NCBI GenBank assembly: GCA_020356105.1 | Contig: CP070634.1 | Span: 3,133,802 to 3,197,212 of the forward strand | DNA from: Rhodospirillales bacterium | GTDB lineage: Bacteria; Pseudomonadota; Alphaproteobacteria; UBA8366; JADFVY01 | Length of the DNA: 63,411 nucleotides | Direction: 5' to 3' | Part shown: positions 1 through 7,324 of the stretch, piece after piece | How the letters are laid out: every line of letters starts with the position of its first letter | How positions within the stretch are numbered: the first letter of the stretch is position 1 | Position numbers and translations under genes: made by a program | Notes under the pieces: generated by a model | Databases searched by the model: none | Seen by the model: only the letters and a program-made list of their open reading frames with translations | Told to the model about the DNA's origin: nothing

Positions 1-664
1 AGAACAGTAGGCAGGTCCTGTCCGCGAAAGCCTCGACGTTGTCGACCAGGTTCTCCAGCGGCATATTCACCGTGCCCTCGATGGTGTCGGCCACGTGCTC
101 GTTCTGGCTGCGCACGTCCACGACGAGGGCGCCGCCGCCGTGGAGCGCGCGGGCGGTGTCGATATCGACCGGCACGGCCCACCGCCCTAGCATCCGCATC
201 AGCCCCTCATACATCCAGGACAGGGTGCAGAAATGAGTGGTGATGACGATCGCCTGCAGGAACAGCAGGGTAATGCCGACCGCAACCGCCGCTGTCGGCA
301 TCTCCATCAGGAACAACAACGCAGCCATGGTGTTCATCACGCCCGCAGCGAGGCAGGCGACGCGCCGCTGGAACGGGTTTTCCGGCAACCTCACCGCGCC
401 GAACACCGGCCGGACGGCATGGTTGTAGATCAGGTCCATCGGATGGCCCGCCGGGAAGAAGAAGGCATAGACGCCGAGGAAGGCGACGACGAACAGCACA
501 TGGGGCTGCTGGTAATACAACGCCGCCGCGGTGATCGACGAACAGACGGCCGGCGTGAAGCGGAGCCCCCATTCGAGCTGCTTCAGCTCGCGCGGCGTAT
601 AGCTCTGGTAACCTTGCTGAAAAAGACTTTTCTGCTGGAAGGACAGATCGGTGTCATCGGACAT
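1..664 (-). CDS. DUF4395 membrane protein with C-terminal rhodanese domain (3' end cut by window)
   Basis: The frame opens at the ATG at 664 and runs off the window without a stop, so about 221 residues are visible. Residues about 25-150 are hydrophobic with several membrane segments and match the DUF4395 type (FFPAGHPMDLIYNHAVRPVFG). From about residue 165 a rhodanese fold begins (VVDVRSQNEHVADTIEGTVNMP style); the catalytic Cys loop would lie just past the window edge. Fusion of a small membrane protein to a rhodanese suggests sulfane-sulfur handling at the membrane. It lies 150 bases downstream of, and on the same strand as, the cytochrome b/Fe-S operon and may be its last gene. Domain call is from recognised motifs; function is inferred. 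Confidence 0.72.
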   Translation of the reverse strand, partial: MSDDTDLSFQQKSLFQQGYQSYTPRELKQLEWGLRFTPAVCSSITAAALYYQQPHVLFVVAFLGVYAFFFPAGHPMDLIYNHAVRPVFGAVRLPENPFQRRVACLAAGVMNTMAALLFLMEMPTAAVAVGITLLFLQAIVITTHFCTLSWMYEGLMRMLGRWAVPVDIDTARALHGGGALVVDVRSQNEHVADTIEGTVNMPLENLVDNVEAFADRTCLLF

Positions 665-814
665 TGCAATTACCCCCTCTTGCCGCCGACTCCATACCCC
701 GACTTGCCCTAACGGGGGGTTACCAGAAGGGCAAAATCGCATCGGAATATGCAGCGGCGCGAATCCGGTATCCGGATTCGTCAGGGGCGCCCCCTCGGCT
801 GCGGCGCCGCGGAG

Positions 815-2110
815 TCAGGCTTCGGCGAGTTTGGCTTTCTCTCCGGCGTCGCTCTCCGGCTCCAGATAATCGGCCAGCAGCTCGACGAGACCGATCACAG
901 GCAATTCCATGCCGTACTCGTCGATCGCCTCTTCGATGACGTTGCGGCAGTTCGCGCAGGAGGTCACCAACGCCTCGATATCGCCGAGATCGTCGATCTG
1001 CTTCTTCTTCGAGGCGAAAGCCCTCAGGCGATAATCCTCGGCCCGCGGATTGGAGCTCACGCCGCCGCCGCCGCCGCAGCAGATGTTGGCGACGCCCGCA
1101 TGCGACATCTCGACGAAGCCGTCCGATACCGTGTCGAGGATGGCCCGCGGCTGTTTGACGACGCCGCCGCGACGGACGATCTGGCACGGGTCGTGATAGG
1201 TCACGCGCCGCGTGTCCTTGCCCTTCGTGCGGATCTTGCCCTCGCGCTGCAGCTGGTCGAGGAATTCCAGGATATGGACGACCTTGAAGTCGTACGGCCG
1301 CCCGACCAGGTTCGGCCCCTCCCATTTCAGCGCGGTGTAGGCGTGGCCGCATTCGGGGCTGATCACGTATTTGACCTTGAGCTTCTCGGCCGCGTCGACG
1401 ATCCGCCCGACCAGGGTGCGTGCGACCTCCTTGTCGCCCATCTGGATGCCGATATTGGTGGCCTCATAGGCCTCGGTGGAGATCGTCCAGCTGACCCCGG
1501 CCTGCTTGAAGATCCGCGCCAGGGCGCCGATCACCTCATAGAAATTGAGCAGCTCCATGGCCGACAGCACCACGAGGTAGTCTGCGCCCACCTTGTCGAG
1601 CTCGATCGGGATGCCGACCTCCTGCGACTGCTCGTCGACGATCTTGCGCAGGGTCTCCGGCTTGATGCCGAGCGGGCTGCCGATGTCGAGCGCCCGTTGG
1701 GCGGCACCGGTCAGACCCTCGGGCACGATGCCGGCGGCAACGAATCCCTCGCGGGTCTTGCGGACCAGTGCGGCGACGTCGATGCCCATCGGGCATACCA
1801 GCGTGCAGCGTCCGCACATCGTGCAGGTGTCGTAGACCAGCTCGGACCATTCGTTGAGCTCGTCCTCGGTGATCTCGGCGGGCACCAGGCCGAGCGCCCG
1901 TCGCAGGCTCGCGAATGGCGCCTTGTGGCGCTTGTAGGTCTTGATTAGCGGCTCGATCTTGTAGATCGGCGTGAGCCGCGGATCGTTGTTGGTCTCATAG
2001 AAGTGGCACGCCCGGGCGCACTGACCGCAATGAACACAGGCCTCCATATAGCTGGCGGCGGCGGCATCGACCGTGTCGATGAAGGTCTGGACGGCGTTTG
2101 CGGCGGTCAT
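815..2110 (-). CDS. (Fe-S)-binding protein, HdrD/GlpC/DsrK-like, two CCG domains
   Basis: A 431-residue soluble electron carrier. The N-terminal ferredoxin part has two CX2CX2CX3C clusters (C25, C28, C31, C35 and C96, C99, C102, C106), ligands for two [4Fe-4S] clusters. The C-terminal half carries cysteine-rich CCG-type elements (SPECGHAYTALKW, YHDPCQ, NICCGGGGG, TSCANC), as in heterodisulfide reductase HdrD, GlpC and DsrK/TmcB. The ATG at 2110 overlaps the stop of the upstream cytochrome gene (ATGA), so the longer open frame beginning near 2860 is not used. It is probably the cytoplasmic partner that exchanges electrons with the two membrane cytochromes b upstream. Substrate unknown; a thiol/disulfide or sulfur substrate is plausible given the family and the rhodanese gene downstream. 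Confidence 0.85.
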   Translation of the reverse strand: MTAANAVQTFIDTVDAAAASYMEACVHCGQCARACHFYETNNDPRLTPIYKIEPLIKTYKRHKAPFASLRRALGLVPAEITEDELNEWSELVYDTCTMCGRCTLVCPMGIDVAALVRKTREGFVAAGIVPEGLTGAAQRALDIGSPLGIKPETLRKIVDEQSQEVGIPIELDKVGADYLVVLSAMELLNFYEVIGALARIFKQAGVSWTISTEAYEATNIGIQMGDKEVARTLVGRIVDAAEKLKVKYVISPECGHAYTALKWEGPNLVGRPYDFKVVHILEFLDQLQREGKIRTKGKDTRRVTYHDPCQIVRRGGVVKQPRAILDTVSDGFVEMSHAGVANICCGGGGGVSSNPRAEDYRLRAFASKKKQIDDLGDIEALVTSCANCRNVIEEAIDEYGMELPVIGLVELLADYLEPESDAGEKAKLAEA

Positions 2111-2751
2111 GGCGTCACCCCCCGGCGGCCATAGATGATCCCGGTATAGCCGCGGCTCAGGACAAAGGTGAAGGCGTGCATGAGCCGGCTGAACGGGAAG
2201 TAGATCAGCCAGATCTCGACGGACAGCATGTGCAGGGCGCGCAGGCTGACATTGGATTCCTGCAGCGCCAGGCAGCCGGTCAGCATGGCGATGAAGGTGA
2301 GCCAAGAGCCGACATGGTCGTCGGCATCCGATATCTGCCGCATCGTCGGGTCGGCAATCCGGCGGAACCACAGCAGGATGAGACCAGCGAACGCCGCCTG
2401 CGCGGACACGATGAACGCCCAGCGCGGCATCGCTTCCCAGCCGAAGCCAAGCACCCGCTCCTCGAGGAATGCGATGTGGGGCGCGGCGAAGAACAGCACC
2501 ACGAACAGCCCGATATGGAACAGGTAGCCGGCAAACAGGTGGAGCTTGGTCTTGTTGTAGAAGCTGTGATGCGGCAGCAGGTGCCGGAACAGCGCCTTGA
2601 CCGCCCCCGGAATCGCGGCCGCCCGCGGGACGCTCAGATCGGTGCGGCGGCCGAGCCTCAGGATGCCGATGATCCGCCACAGCACGCCGACCACGAACAC
2701 CGTCGCGGCGAGATACCAGAGCGGCCCTTCGATGATTTCGACGATGATCAT
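2107..2751 (-). CDS. NarI-like respiratory cytochrome b subunit (TmcC/DsrM type)
   Basis: A 214-residue integral membrane protein with about five hydrophobic helices (for example WYLAATVFVVGVLWRIIGIL at the N terminus). Conserved His residues in helices (LHLFAGYLFHIGLF, LHMLSVEIWLIYFPFSRLMH) are likely haem b ligands, as in nitrate reductase gamma. The ATG at 2751 overlaps the stop of the FdhI-like gene, and its own stop overlaps the start of the Fe-S gene, so the three are translationally coupled. No molybdopterin catalytic subunit is encoded nearby, so this is not a nitrate reductase. Together with the Fe-S protein it resembles quinone-interacting membrane modules such as DsrMK or TmcBC. 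Role in quinol/quinone exchange is inferred from family. Confidence 0.8.
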   Translation of the reverse strand: MIIVEIIEGPLWYLAATVFVVGVLWRIIGILRLGRRTDLSVPRAAAIPGAVKALFRHLLPHHSFYNKTKLHLFAGYLFHIGLFVVLFFAAPHIAFLEERVLGFGWEAMPRWAFIVSAQAAFAGLILLWFRRIADPTMRQISDADDHVGSWLTFIAMLTGCLALQESNVSLRALHMLSVEIWLIYFPFSRLMHAFTFVLSRGYTGIIYGRRGVTP

Positions 2752-3782
2752 TCCGCTGCTCCCGGCGCCGGCTTCGCGGCCCCTTTCGGTTCGTCCTCCG
2801 CCATTTCCCGCATGACCTTCTCGGCCCACAGATCGTGATGCTCGCGGGCCCAGTTCTCATCGACGGTGCCCTCGGTCATGCCCTCCAGCGCACCCTCGAC
2901 ACCGATACTGCCGAGGTAGATGTGTCCCATGGCGACCGGGATCACCAGCAGCGCGGCGGTGGCATGCACGATAGTGCTGACTTGCAGATACCACATCGTG
3001 TCGACGAGGCCGGGGAACTCCATCAGAATGCCGGTGACCGACAGCACCAGGCCGGTCATCACGACCAGCCAGAAATACGTCTTTTCCCCGAAATTGTATT
3101 TCCATGAGGGGGCGTGCCCGCCGAACAGGTTTCCGCCCTTGATGATCCACTTCGCGTCGGCCGCCTGGAATATGTTGTCCAGCGCATAGGCGAACAGCAT
3201 GACCAGCAGACCGACGATGAACAGCGGCCCGAACAAATTGTGCCCCTGCATCGCGGCGCTGGCGACGGCCCCGAATGCGGACGGCCCGATCACCGGCAGC
3301 AGGATGTAGCGGCCGAACAGGATGATCAGGCCGGAGATCGCCAGCAGGATAAACACCGCGGCAACGAACCAGTGGATCGACCGTTCCAGCATGGTGAAGC
3401 GCGGAATGCGCCGTCCGGTCCGCCCCCCCTCGATCTTGACCTTGCCGCGCAACAGCGCGAACAGGATGACCGCCCCGAGGCCGACCAGCACCAGGATCCC
3501 GCCATACCGCGACACCGGCCCGTTGCGGATCGAGCGCCATTCTTCCCCCTCGGACTGCACCAGCACGGCGGCCCCGAGTCGCGGGTCGCTCAGCATGAAG
3601 GACTCGCCGCGCCGCACCCGGCGCCACAAATCGGCGTCGCTCTCGTTACCGAGCGATTCGCCCGGCGGAGCGCCTTCGGCGGCGATCACGGGGGACGCCA
3701 GCGGCGGCAGGGGCGCGATGACGGACAGCGGGCCGGCAAGGAAGCCGGCCAGTAACAGAATCCATACGAAGGTTCGCGTCAT
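2748..3782 (-). CDS. Formate dehydrogenase gamma-like cytochrome b
   Basis: A 344-residue protein. An N-terminal signal-like segment (residues 1-35) and a periplasmic stretch of about 60 residues precede a hydrophobic segment near residue 95 and then the four-helix cytochrome b region starting at MLERSIHWFVAAVFILLAIS. His residues in SIHWF, QGHNLFG and TIVHATAALLVIPVAMGH are candidate haem ligands, as in FdnI/FdoI. The ATG at 3782 follows a strong GAGGAGGT ribosome site; the longer open frame to 3851 lacks one. It is first in an operon with the NarI-like cytochrome and HdrD-like protein. No formate dehydrogenase alpha or beta gene is present, so the fold is recruited for another electron path. 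The upstream region holds an FNR/FixK-like box. Confidence 0.82.
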   Translation of the reverse strand: MTRTFVWILLLAGFLAGPLSVIAPLPPLASPVIAAEGAPPGESLGNESDADLWRRVRRGESFMLSDPRLGAAVLVQSEGEEWRSIRNGPVSRYGGILVLVGLGAVILFALLRGKVKIEGGRTGRRIPRFTMLERSIHWFVAAVFILLAISGLIILFGRYILLPVIGPSAFGAVASAAMQGHNLFGPLFIVGLLVMLFAYALDNIFQAADAKWIIKGGNLFGGHAPSWKYNFGEKTYFWLVVMTGLVLSVTGILMEFPGLVDTMWYLQVSTIVHATAALLVIPVAMGHIYLGSIGVEGALEGMTEGTVDENWAREHHDLWAEKVMREMAEDEPKGAAKPAPGAAE

Positions 3783-3895
3783 ACCTCCTCCTCTCGGGAG
3801 TCGCGGGGTTCGAGCCGGACCGTACTCTAAAAGACTAAGCCCCCCCGCCACAAAATCGCCGTTGCCGCGGTACCGAGCCGCCCGGTTCCCTGACG

Positions 3896-3938
3896 TATCT
3901 AGGTTGGCGCCGCGTCCCGGCTCATTGACCTAGGTCAT
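3896..3938 (-). promoter_or_regulatory. Predicted class II FNR/FixK-type promoter of the cytochrome b/Fe-S operon
   Basis: At 3925-3938 lies TTGAC-CTAG-GTCAT, containing a perfect 12-base palindrome (TGACCTAGGTCA) and matching 9 of 10 core bases of the FNR/FixK/DNR family site (TTGAY-N4-RTCAA). On the minus strand a -10-like TAGATA lies at 3901-3896. The centre-to-centre distance of about 33 bases fits a class II arrangement with the activator centred near -41.5 and transcription starting near 3890. The leader to the ATG at 3782 would be about 108 bases. The regulator itself is not in the window. Confidence 0.55.
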
Positions 3939-4034
3939 TTCGCGGCATGCCGACGGAGATGATCGGAGACGATCGGAGACGACCTGGAGACGCGCCGACC
4001 CGGCGCTGCGAAGCCCGGCCGCCAATTCGCCGCA

Positions 4035-5918
4035 TCAGCGGCCCGGCGCCGATGCGCGCGGGTCGGCCGGGGCGGTCGCGACCCCGGGCAGGGGCCGTGC
4101 CGGCCGGCCGGCCAGCGCCGGCTCCATGAACCCTCGCCAGGTCAGCGCGGGGAACGAACCGCCACCGATGCGATCCATCGGCGCATTGTCATCATTGCCG
4201 AACCACACCCCGGCCGCCAGCTCCGGCGTGTAGCCGACGAACCAGGCGTCGCGGCTGTCCTGGCTGGTGCCCGTCTTGCCCGCCGCCGGGCGGTCGAGGC
4301 GCGCCGCCCTGCCGGTGCCCCAGCTGGTAGCGGCGGTCAGGATATCGTTGATCGCGGCCACATCCGGCGCAGCGACGACGCGCCCCGGGCCGCCGCCGCT
4401 GCGGCGATAGAGCACGCGTCCGTCATCGCTGCGGATCTCGGTCACGCCATAGGGCCAGACACCATAGCCGCCGCTGGCCATCACGGCATAGGCGGCGGTC
4501 AGCTCCAGCAGGGTGACCTCGTGCGCGCCGAGCGCCAGTGCCGGGTCCGTCCGCAGCGGGCTGGTGATGCCGAGGCGGCGCGCGACTGCCGCCACATTGT
4601 CGCGGCCGACCGACTCCGAGAGGACGACCGCGACGGAGTTCAGCGACCGCGCCATGGCCTCGCGCAGGGTCACGTCGCCGCGATGCGCGCGCCCGGCGTT
4701 CCGCGGCGTCCAGCCGGCCACGGTGATGGGCCGGTCCTCGACCACGTCGTCGGGCCGGATGCCCGCCTCCAGCGCCGCCAAGTAGACGAACAGCTTGAAC
4801 GCCGAGCCCGGCTGGCGCAGCGCCTGGGTTGCCCGGTTGAACTGGCTTTCGGCATAGCTGCGGCCGCCGACCATGGCGACCACCGCGCCGTCGGGCCGCA
4901 TCGCGACGAGCGCCGCCTGGCCGGCCCGGCGGGGCCCGGCCGCTTCCAGGTTGCGCGCCACCGCCTGTTCCGCCAGCCACTGCAACCGCGGCTCGATGGT
5001 CGTCACCACGACCAGGTCGCCGGCCGCCCCACCGACATAGTCGCGCGCCCGCTCCAGGAGCCAGTCCGCCGCGTACCGGCCCTGCCCGCCGGTCGCCCCG
5101 GCATTGACGACGGCCTTGCCGTCCCTGGCCCGGCCGGCCTGCGATTCGGTCAGCCAGCCGGCCTCGACCATGCTGTCGAGGACGACCCGGGCGCGCGAGT
5201 CCGCGAGGCGCCGGTCGGACATGGGATTGTAGCGCGACGGCGCCTTCAGCAGCCCCGCCAGCAGCGCCGATTCGTAGATTGTGACGGCCGTCGCCGGCTT
5301 GCCGAAATAGCGCCGCGCGGCGGCGTCCACGCCGTAGGCGCCCTGCCCGAAATAGACCCGGTTGAGATAGATCGTCAGGATCTGGTCCTTGCCGAACCGG
5401 CGCTCGAGCCAGAAGGCGAGCAGGGCTTCCTGCACCTTGCGCCGCAGCGTCCGGTCCGGCGACAGGAACAGGTTCTTGGCCAGCTGCTGCGAGATCGTGC
5501 TGCCGCCGCTGCGCAGCCCGCCGGCGACTATATTGTCCCATGCGGCGCGGGCGATGCCGCGCGGATCAATACCCGAATGCGCATAGAACCGGCGGTCCTC
5601 GATCGCCAGCACGGCGCGCGGCAGGTGCGGCGGCAGCTCGTGCAGCTGGACCGCGACCCCGTAGAGGTTGCCGTAATGGGCCAGCACGGAGCCGTCGGCG
5701 GCGTGGATCGTGACCGTCGGCCCGCGCTTGCCCGCCGTCGCCTCGAGCTGCTCGATATCTGGCAGGTCATAGGCATACCAGCCGACCAGCAGCGCCACGG
5801 CAACCGCCGCCCAGACCAGGACGGCAAGGCCGGACCGCACGATCCGCCACAGCGGCAAGCGGCGCTTGCGGCGGGGGACCGGGCGATTCCGGCGAGGATT
5901 GGCGCGTTTTCGCGGCAT
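4035..5918 (-). CDS. Penicillin-binding protein 1A family (class A, transglycosylase/transpeptidase)
   Basis: A 627-residue bifunctional murein synthase. After a basic cytoplasmic tail there is one membrane anchor (IVRSGLAVLVWAAVAVALLV). The GT51 domain shows EDRRFYAHSGIDPRG (catalytic E107), GGSTISQQLAKN and YLNRVYFGQGAYG. The transpeptidase domain shows SAFK with nucleophile S372, SLN at 425 and KTGT at 548. All catalytic motifs are intact. I prefer the ATG at 5918; a GTG at 5942 would add eight residues. It forms cell-wall glycan strands and crosslinks in the periplasm. It is divergent from irr, with a pair of 8-base direct repeats between them. Somewhat short for PBP1A (often 700-850), so PBP1A versus PBP1C/2A naming is open. 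Confidence 0.92.
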   Translation of the reverse strand: MPRKRANPRRNRPVPRRKRRLPLWRIVRSGLAVLVWAAVAVALLVGWYAYDLPDIEQLEATAGKRGPTVTIHAADGSVLAHYGNLYGVAVQLHELPPHLPRAVLAIEDRRFYAHSGIDPRGIARAAWDNIVAGGLRSGGSTISQQLAKNLFLSPDRTLRRKVQEALLAFWLERRFGKDQILTIYLNRVYFGQGAYGVDAAARRYFGKPATAVTIYESALLAGLLKAPSRYNPMSDRRLADSRARVVLDSMVEAGWLTESQAGRARDGKAVVNAGATGGQGRYAADWLLERARDYVGGAAGDLVVVTTIEPRLQWLAEQAVARNLEAAGPRRAGQAALVAMRPDGAVVAMVGGRSYAESQFNRATQALRQPGSAFKLFVYLAALEAGIRPDDVVEDRPITVAGWTPRNAGRAHRGDVTLREAMARSLNSVAVVLSESVGRDNVAAVARRLGITSPLRTDPALALGAHEVTLLELTAAYAVMASGGYGVWPYGVTEIRSDDGRVLYRRSGGGPGRVVAAPDVAAINDILTAATSWGTGRAARLDRPAAGKTGTSQDSRDAWFVGYTPELAAGVWFGNDDNAPMDRIGGGSFPALTWRGFMEPALAGRPARPLPGVATAPADPRASAPGR

Positions 5919-5953
5919 GACACCATATATGGACTGAAACACCGGTTTCGACC

Positions 5954-5981
5954 GTGGAAATTACCCATATCTTGTGGAAAT
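5954..5981. repeat. Two GTGGAAAT direct repeats, 20 bases apart, in the pbp-irr divergent region
   Basis: Identical octamers GTGGAAAT occur at 5954-5961 and 5974-5981, start-to-start distance 20 bases, about two helical turns. The first begins 36 bases upstream of the PBP ATG. The phasing suggests a regulator site, but no known consensus is matched with confidence. Confidence 0.4.
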
Positions 5982-6123
5982 CTCAACGGGATTCGCGTCG
6001 GAATTGCGAAATGAAATTGTTCCAAAAAAACCTCTATGCTATTGTTTCCCGTGCGCTTATATTAAGAAGGGTTCCGGCGTCGGTACGACGCCCCTGGCAA
6101 CACGAAGACGGATTCGAGAGTTG

Positions 6124-6549
6124 ATGAACAGCGCAGGCCGACGGTACGGCAGGGCATACGAGATCCTTCGAGAAGCGGGGCTGCGTCCGACGCGGCAGCG
6201 CCTCGGCCTTGCCCGGCTCCTTTTCGAGAACGGCGACCGGCACGTCACGGCCGAGCAGCTTCAGGCCGAATCGACGGCCGCGGATATGCGGGTGTCGCTG
6301 GCGACGATCTACAATACGCTCAACCAGTTCACGCAGATCGGCCTGTTGCGGGAGGTGGTCGTCGAGCCGGGCCGATCGTATTTCGACACCAACACCGCCG
6401 ACCATCACCATTTCTTCCACGAGGAAACGGCCAAATTGCAGGACATCGAGGGCGAGGCGATCGTCCTCGGCGCGGTTCCGGAGCCGCCCGAAGGCACCTC
6501 GGTGGAACGTATTGACATCATCGTCCGTGTGAAAAATGCTGTCAATTGA
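6124..6549 (+). CDS. irr: Iron response regulator Irr (Fur superfamily)
   Basis: A 141-residue DNA-binding regulator. The winged helix spans residues about 12-80 (LREAGLRPTRQRLGLARLLF, then VSLATIYNTLNQF as recognition helix). The HHH triplet at residues 94-96 (TADHHHFFHEE) is the haem-binding motif typical of Irr rather than Fur. In alphaproteobacteria Irr is stable under iron limitation, is degraded or inactivated by haem, and acts at ICE boxes on haem, iron-storage and Fe-S genes. I chose the ATG at 6124, which fits the family N terminus; the open frame extends upstream to 5974. It precedes rubrerythrin on the same strand; an ICE-like palindrome lies between them. A separate canonical Fur is encoded at about 50 kb. 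Confidence 0.92.
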   Translation: MNSAGRRYGRAYEILREAGLRPTRQRLGLARLLFENGDRHVTAEQLQAESTAADMRVSLATIYNTLNQFTQIGLLREVVVEPGRSYFDTNTADHHHFFHEETAKLQDIEGEAIVLGAVPEPPEGTSVERIDIIVRVKNAVN

Positions 6550-6580
6550 ATAGCTTACGTATCAGTTGGCTAATACCTGT

Positions 6581-6629
6581 TTTAAAATCATTCTAAACTA
6601 TTGACAAGGCCTCCGCGTTCTGCTTTATA
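6581..6629 (+). promoter_or_regulatory. Irr-box-like palindrome and promoter for rubrerythrin
   Basis: Positions 6581-6597 (TTTAAAATCATTCTAAA) form a 17-base palindrome with a single mismatched pair, close to the iron control element pattern TTTAGAA-N3-TTCTAAA. It is followed by a perfect -35 TTGACA at 6601-6606 and, after 17 bases, TTTATA at 6624-6629, running into TATAGG. The palindrome lies immediately upstream of -35. Position and sequence suggest direct control by the adjacent irr product. Confidence 0.6.
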
Positions 6630-6721
6630 GGGCGCACCGGGGATTACGGCCGATGGGCGCCGCCCCGCTGGATCGAAGGCGGCAGCCCTGCCGCTGTGTT
6701 GGCACCAGACAGGAGGATACG

Positions 6722-7141
6722 ATGTCGTTGAAAGGCAGCAAGACCGAACAGAACCTGAAGGACGCGTTTTCCGGTGAGAGCCAGGCGAACCGCCGCTATC
6801 TCTATTTCGCGCAGAAGGCCGACGTCGAGGGTTACAATGACGTCGCCGCCGTGTTCCGCTCGACCGCCGAGGGCGAGACCGGCCATGCGCACGGACATCT
6901 CGAATTTCTCGAGGAGACCGGCGATCCGGCGACCGGTGAGCCGATCGGCAGCACCGATTCCAACCTGAAGGCGGCGATCGCCGGCGAGACCCACGAATAC
7001 ACCGACATGTATCCGGGCATGGCCAAGACCGCGCGCGAAGAGGGCTTCGACGAGATCGCCGACTGGTTCGAGACCCTGGCGAAGGCCGAGAAGAGCCACG
7101 CCGGCCGGTTCCAGAAGGCGCTCGACACGCTCGGGTCCTGA
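6722..7141 (+). CDS. Rubrerythrin (rubredoxin-less)
   Basis: A 139-residue four-helix di-iron protein. Carboxylate/His ligands are visible in order: E19 ([10 protein letters not shown]), E52 and H55 ([10 protein letters not shown]), the [10 protein letters not shown] helix, and the last helix AEKSHAGRF. The usual C-terminal rubredoxin CX2C domain is absent, so electrons must come from another carrier. Rubrerythrins reduce hydrogen peroxide. A strong AGGAGG precedes the ATG at 6722; the open frame up to 6653 has no support. It sits behind an ICE-like palindrome and ahead of a GlpC-like Fe-S protein and a DUF3501 protein, a neighbourhood that recurs with rubrerythrin in proteobacteria. The Fe-S protein could be its electron donor (inference). 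Confidence 0.93.
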   Translation: MSLKGSKTEQNLKDAFSGESQANRRYLYFAQKADVEGYNDVAAVFRSTAEGETGHAHGHLEFLEETGDPATGEPIGSTDSNLKAAIAGETHEYTDMYPGMAKTAREEGFDEIADWFETLAKAEKSHAGRFQKALDTLGS

Positions 7142-7169
7142 TCGGCCGCACCGACGGGCGGAGCGTTCC

Positions 7170-7195
7170 GGCGGAGGACCGTGCGGTCCTCCGCC
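7170..7195 (+). terminator. Strong hairpin after rubrerythrin (partial terminator or mRNA stabiliser)
   Basis: An 11-base-pair perfect stem (7170-7180 with 7185-7195) closes a four-base GTGC loop, 28 bases after the rubrerythrin stop. It lacks a T-run, so it may reduce rather than stop transcription into the downstream Fe-S gene, leaving rubrerythrin the most abundant product. Confidence 0.55.
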
Positions 7196-7324
7196 CGCTT
7201 GCCCCGATAGATCCGCTGTGGCCGCAACGCCACTGTCAGGCTTCCGGCCTTCGACCCCGACGCGCAGGACACGCCGTCGGGGTCGAACGCGGGAACAATC
7301 GATGAGCAAACAAGGATTGATGCG

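Noticed and set aside
749-1948. Long plus-strand open frame opposite the HdrD-like Fe-S gene
   Set aside because: It mirrors the coding pattern of the minus-strand gene, has no family motif, and the opposite strand has clear Fe-S motifs. Long antisense frames are expected at this GC content.
2107-3782. Nitrate reductase or formate dehydrogenase complex
   Set aside because: Only the cytochrome b-type subunits are present; no molybdopterin or four-cluster ferredoxin subunit is encoded in the window.
3961-3980. Tandem GATCGGAGAC repeat
   Set aside because: Only two perfect copies plus a degenerate third; too short to assign meaning.
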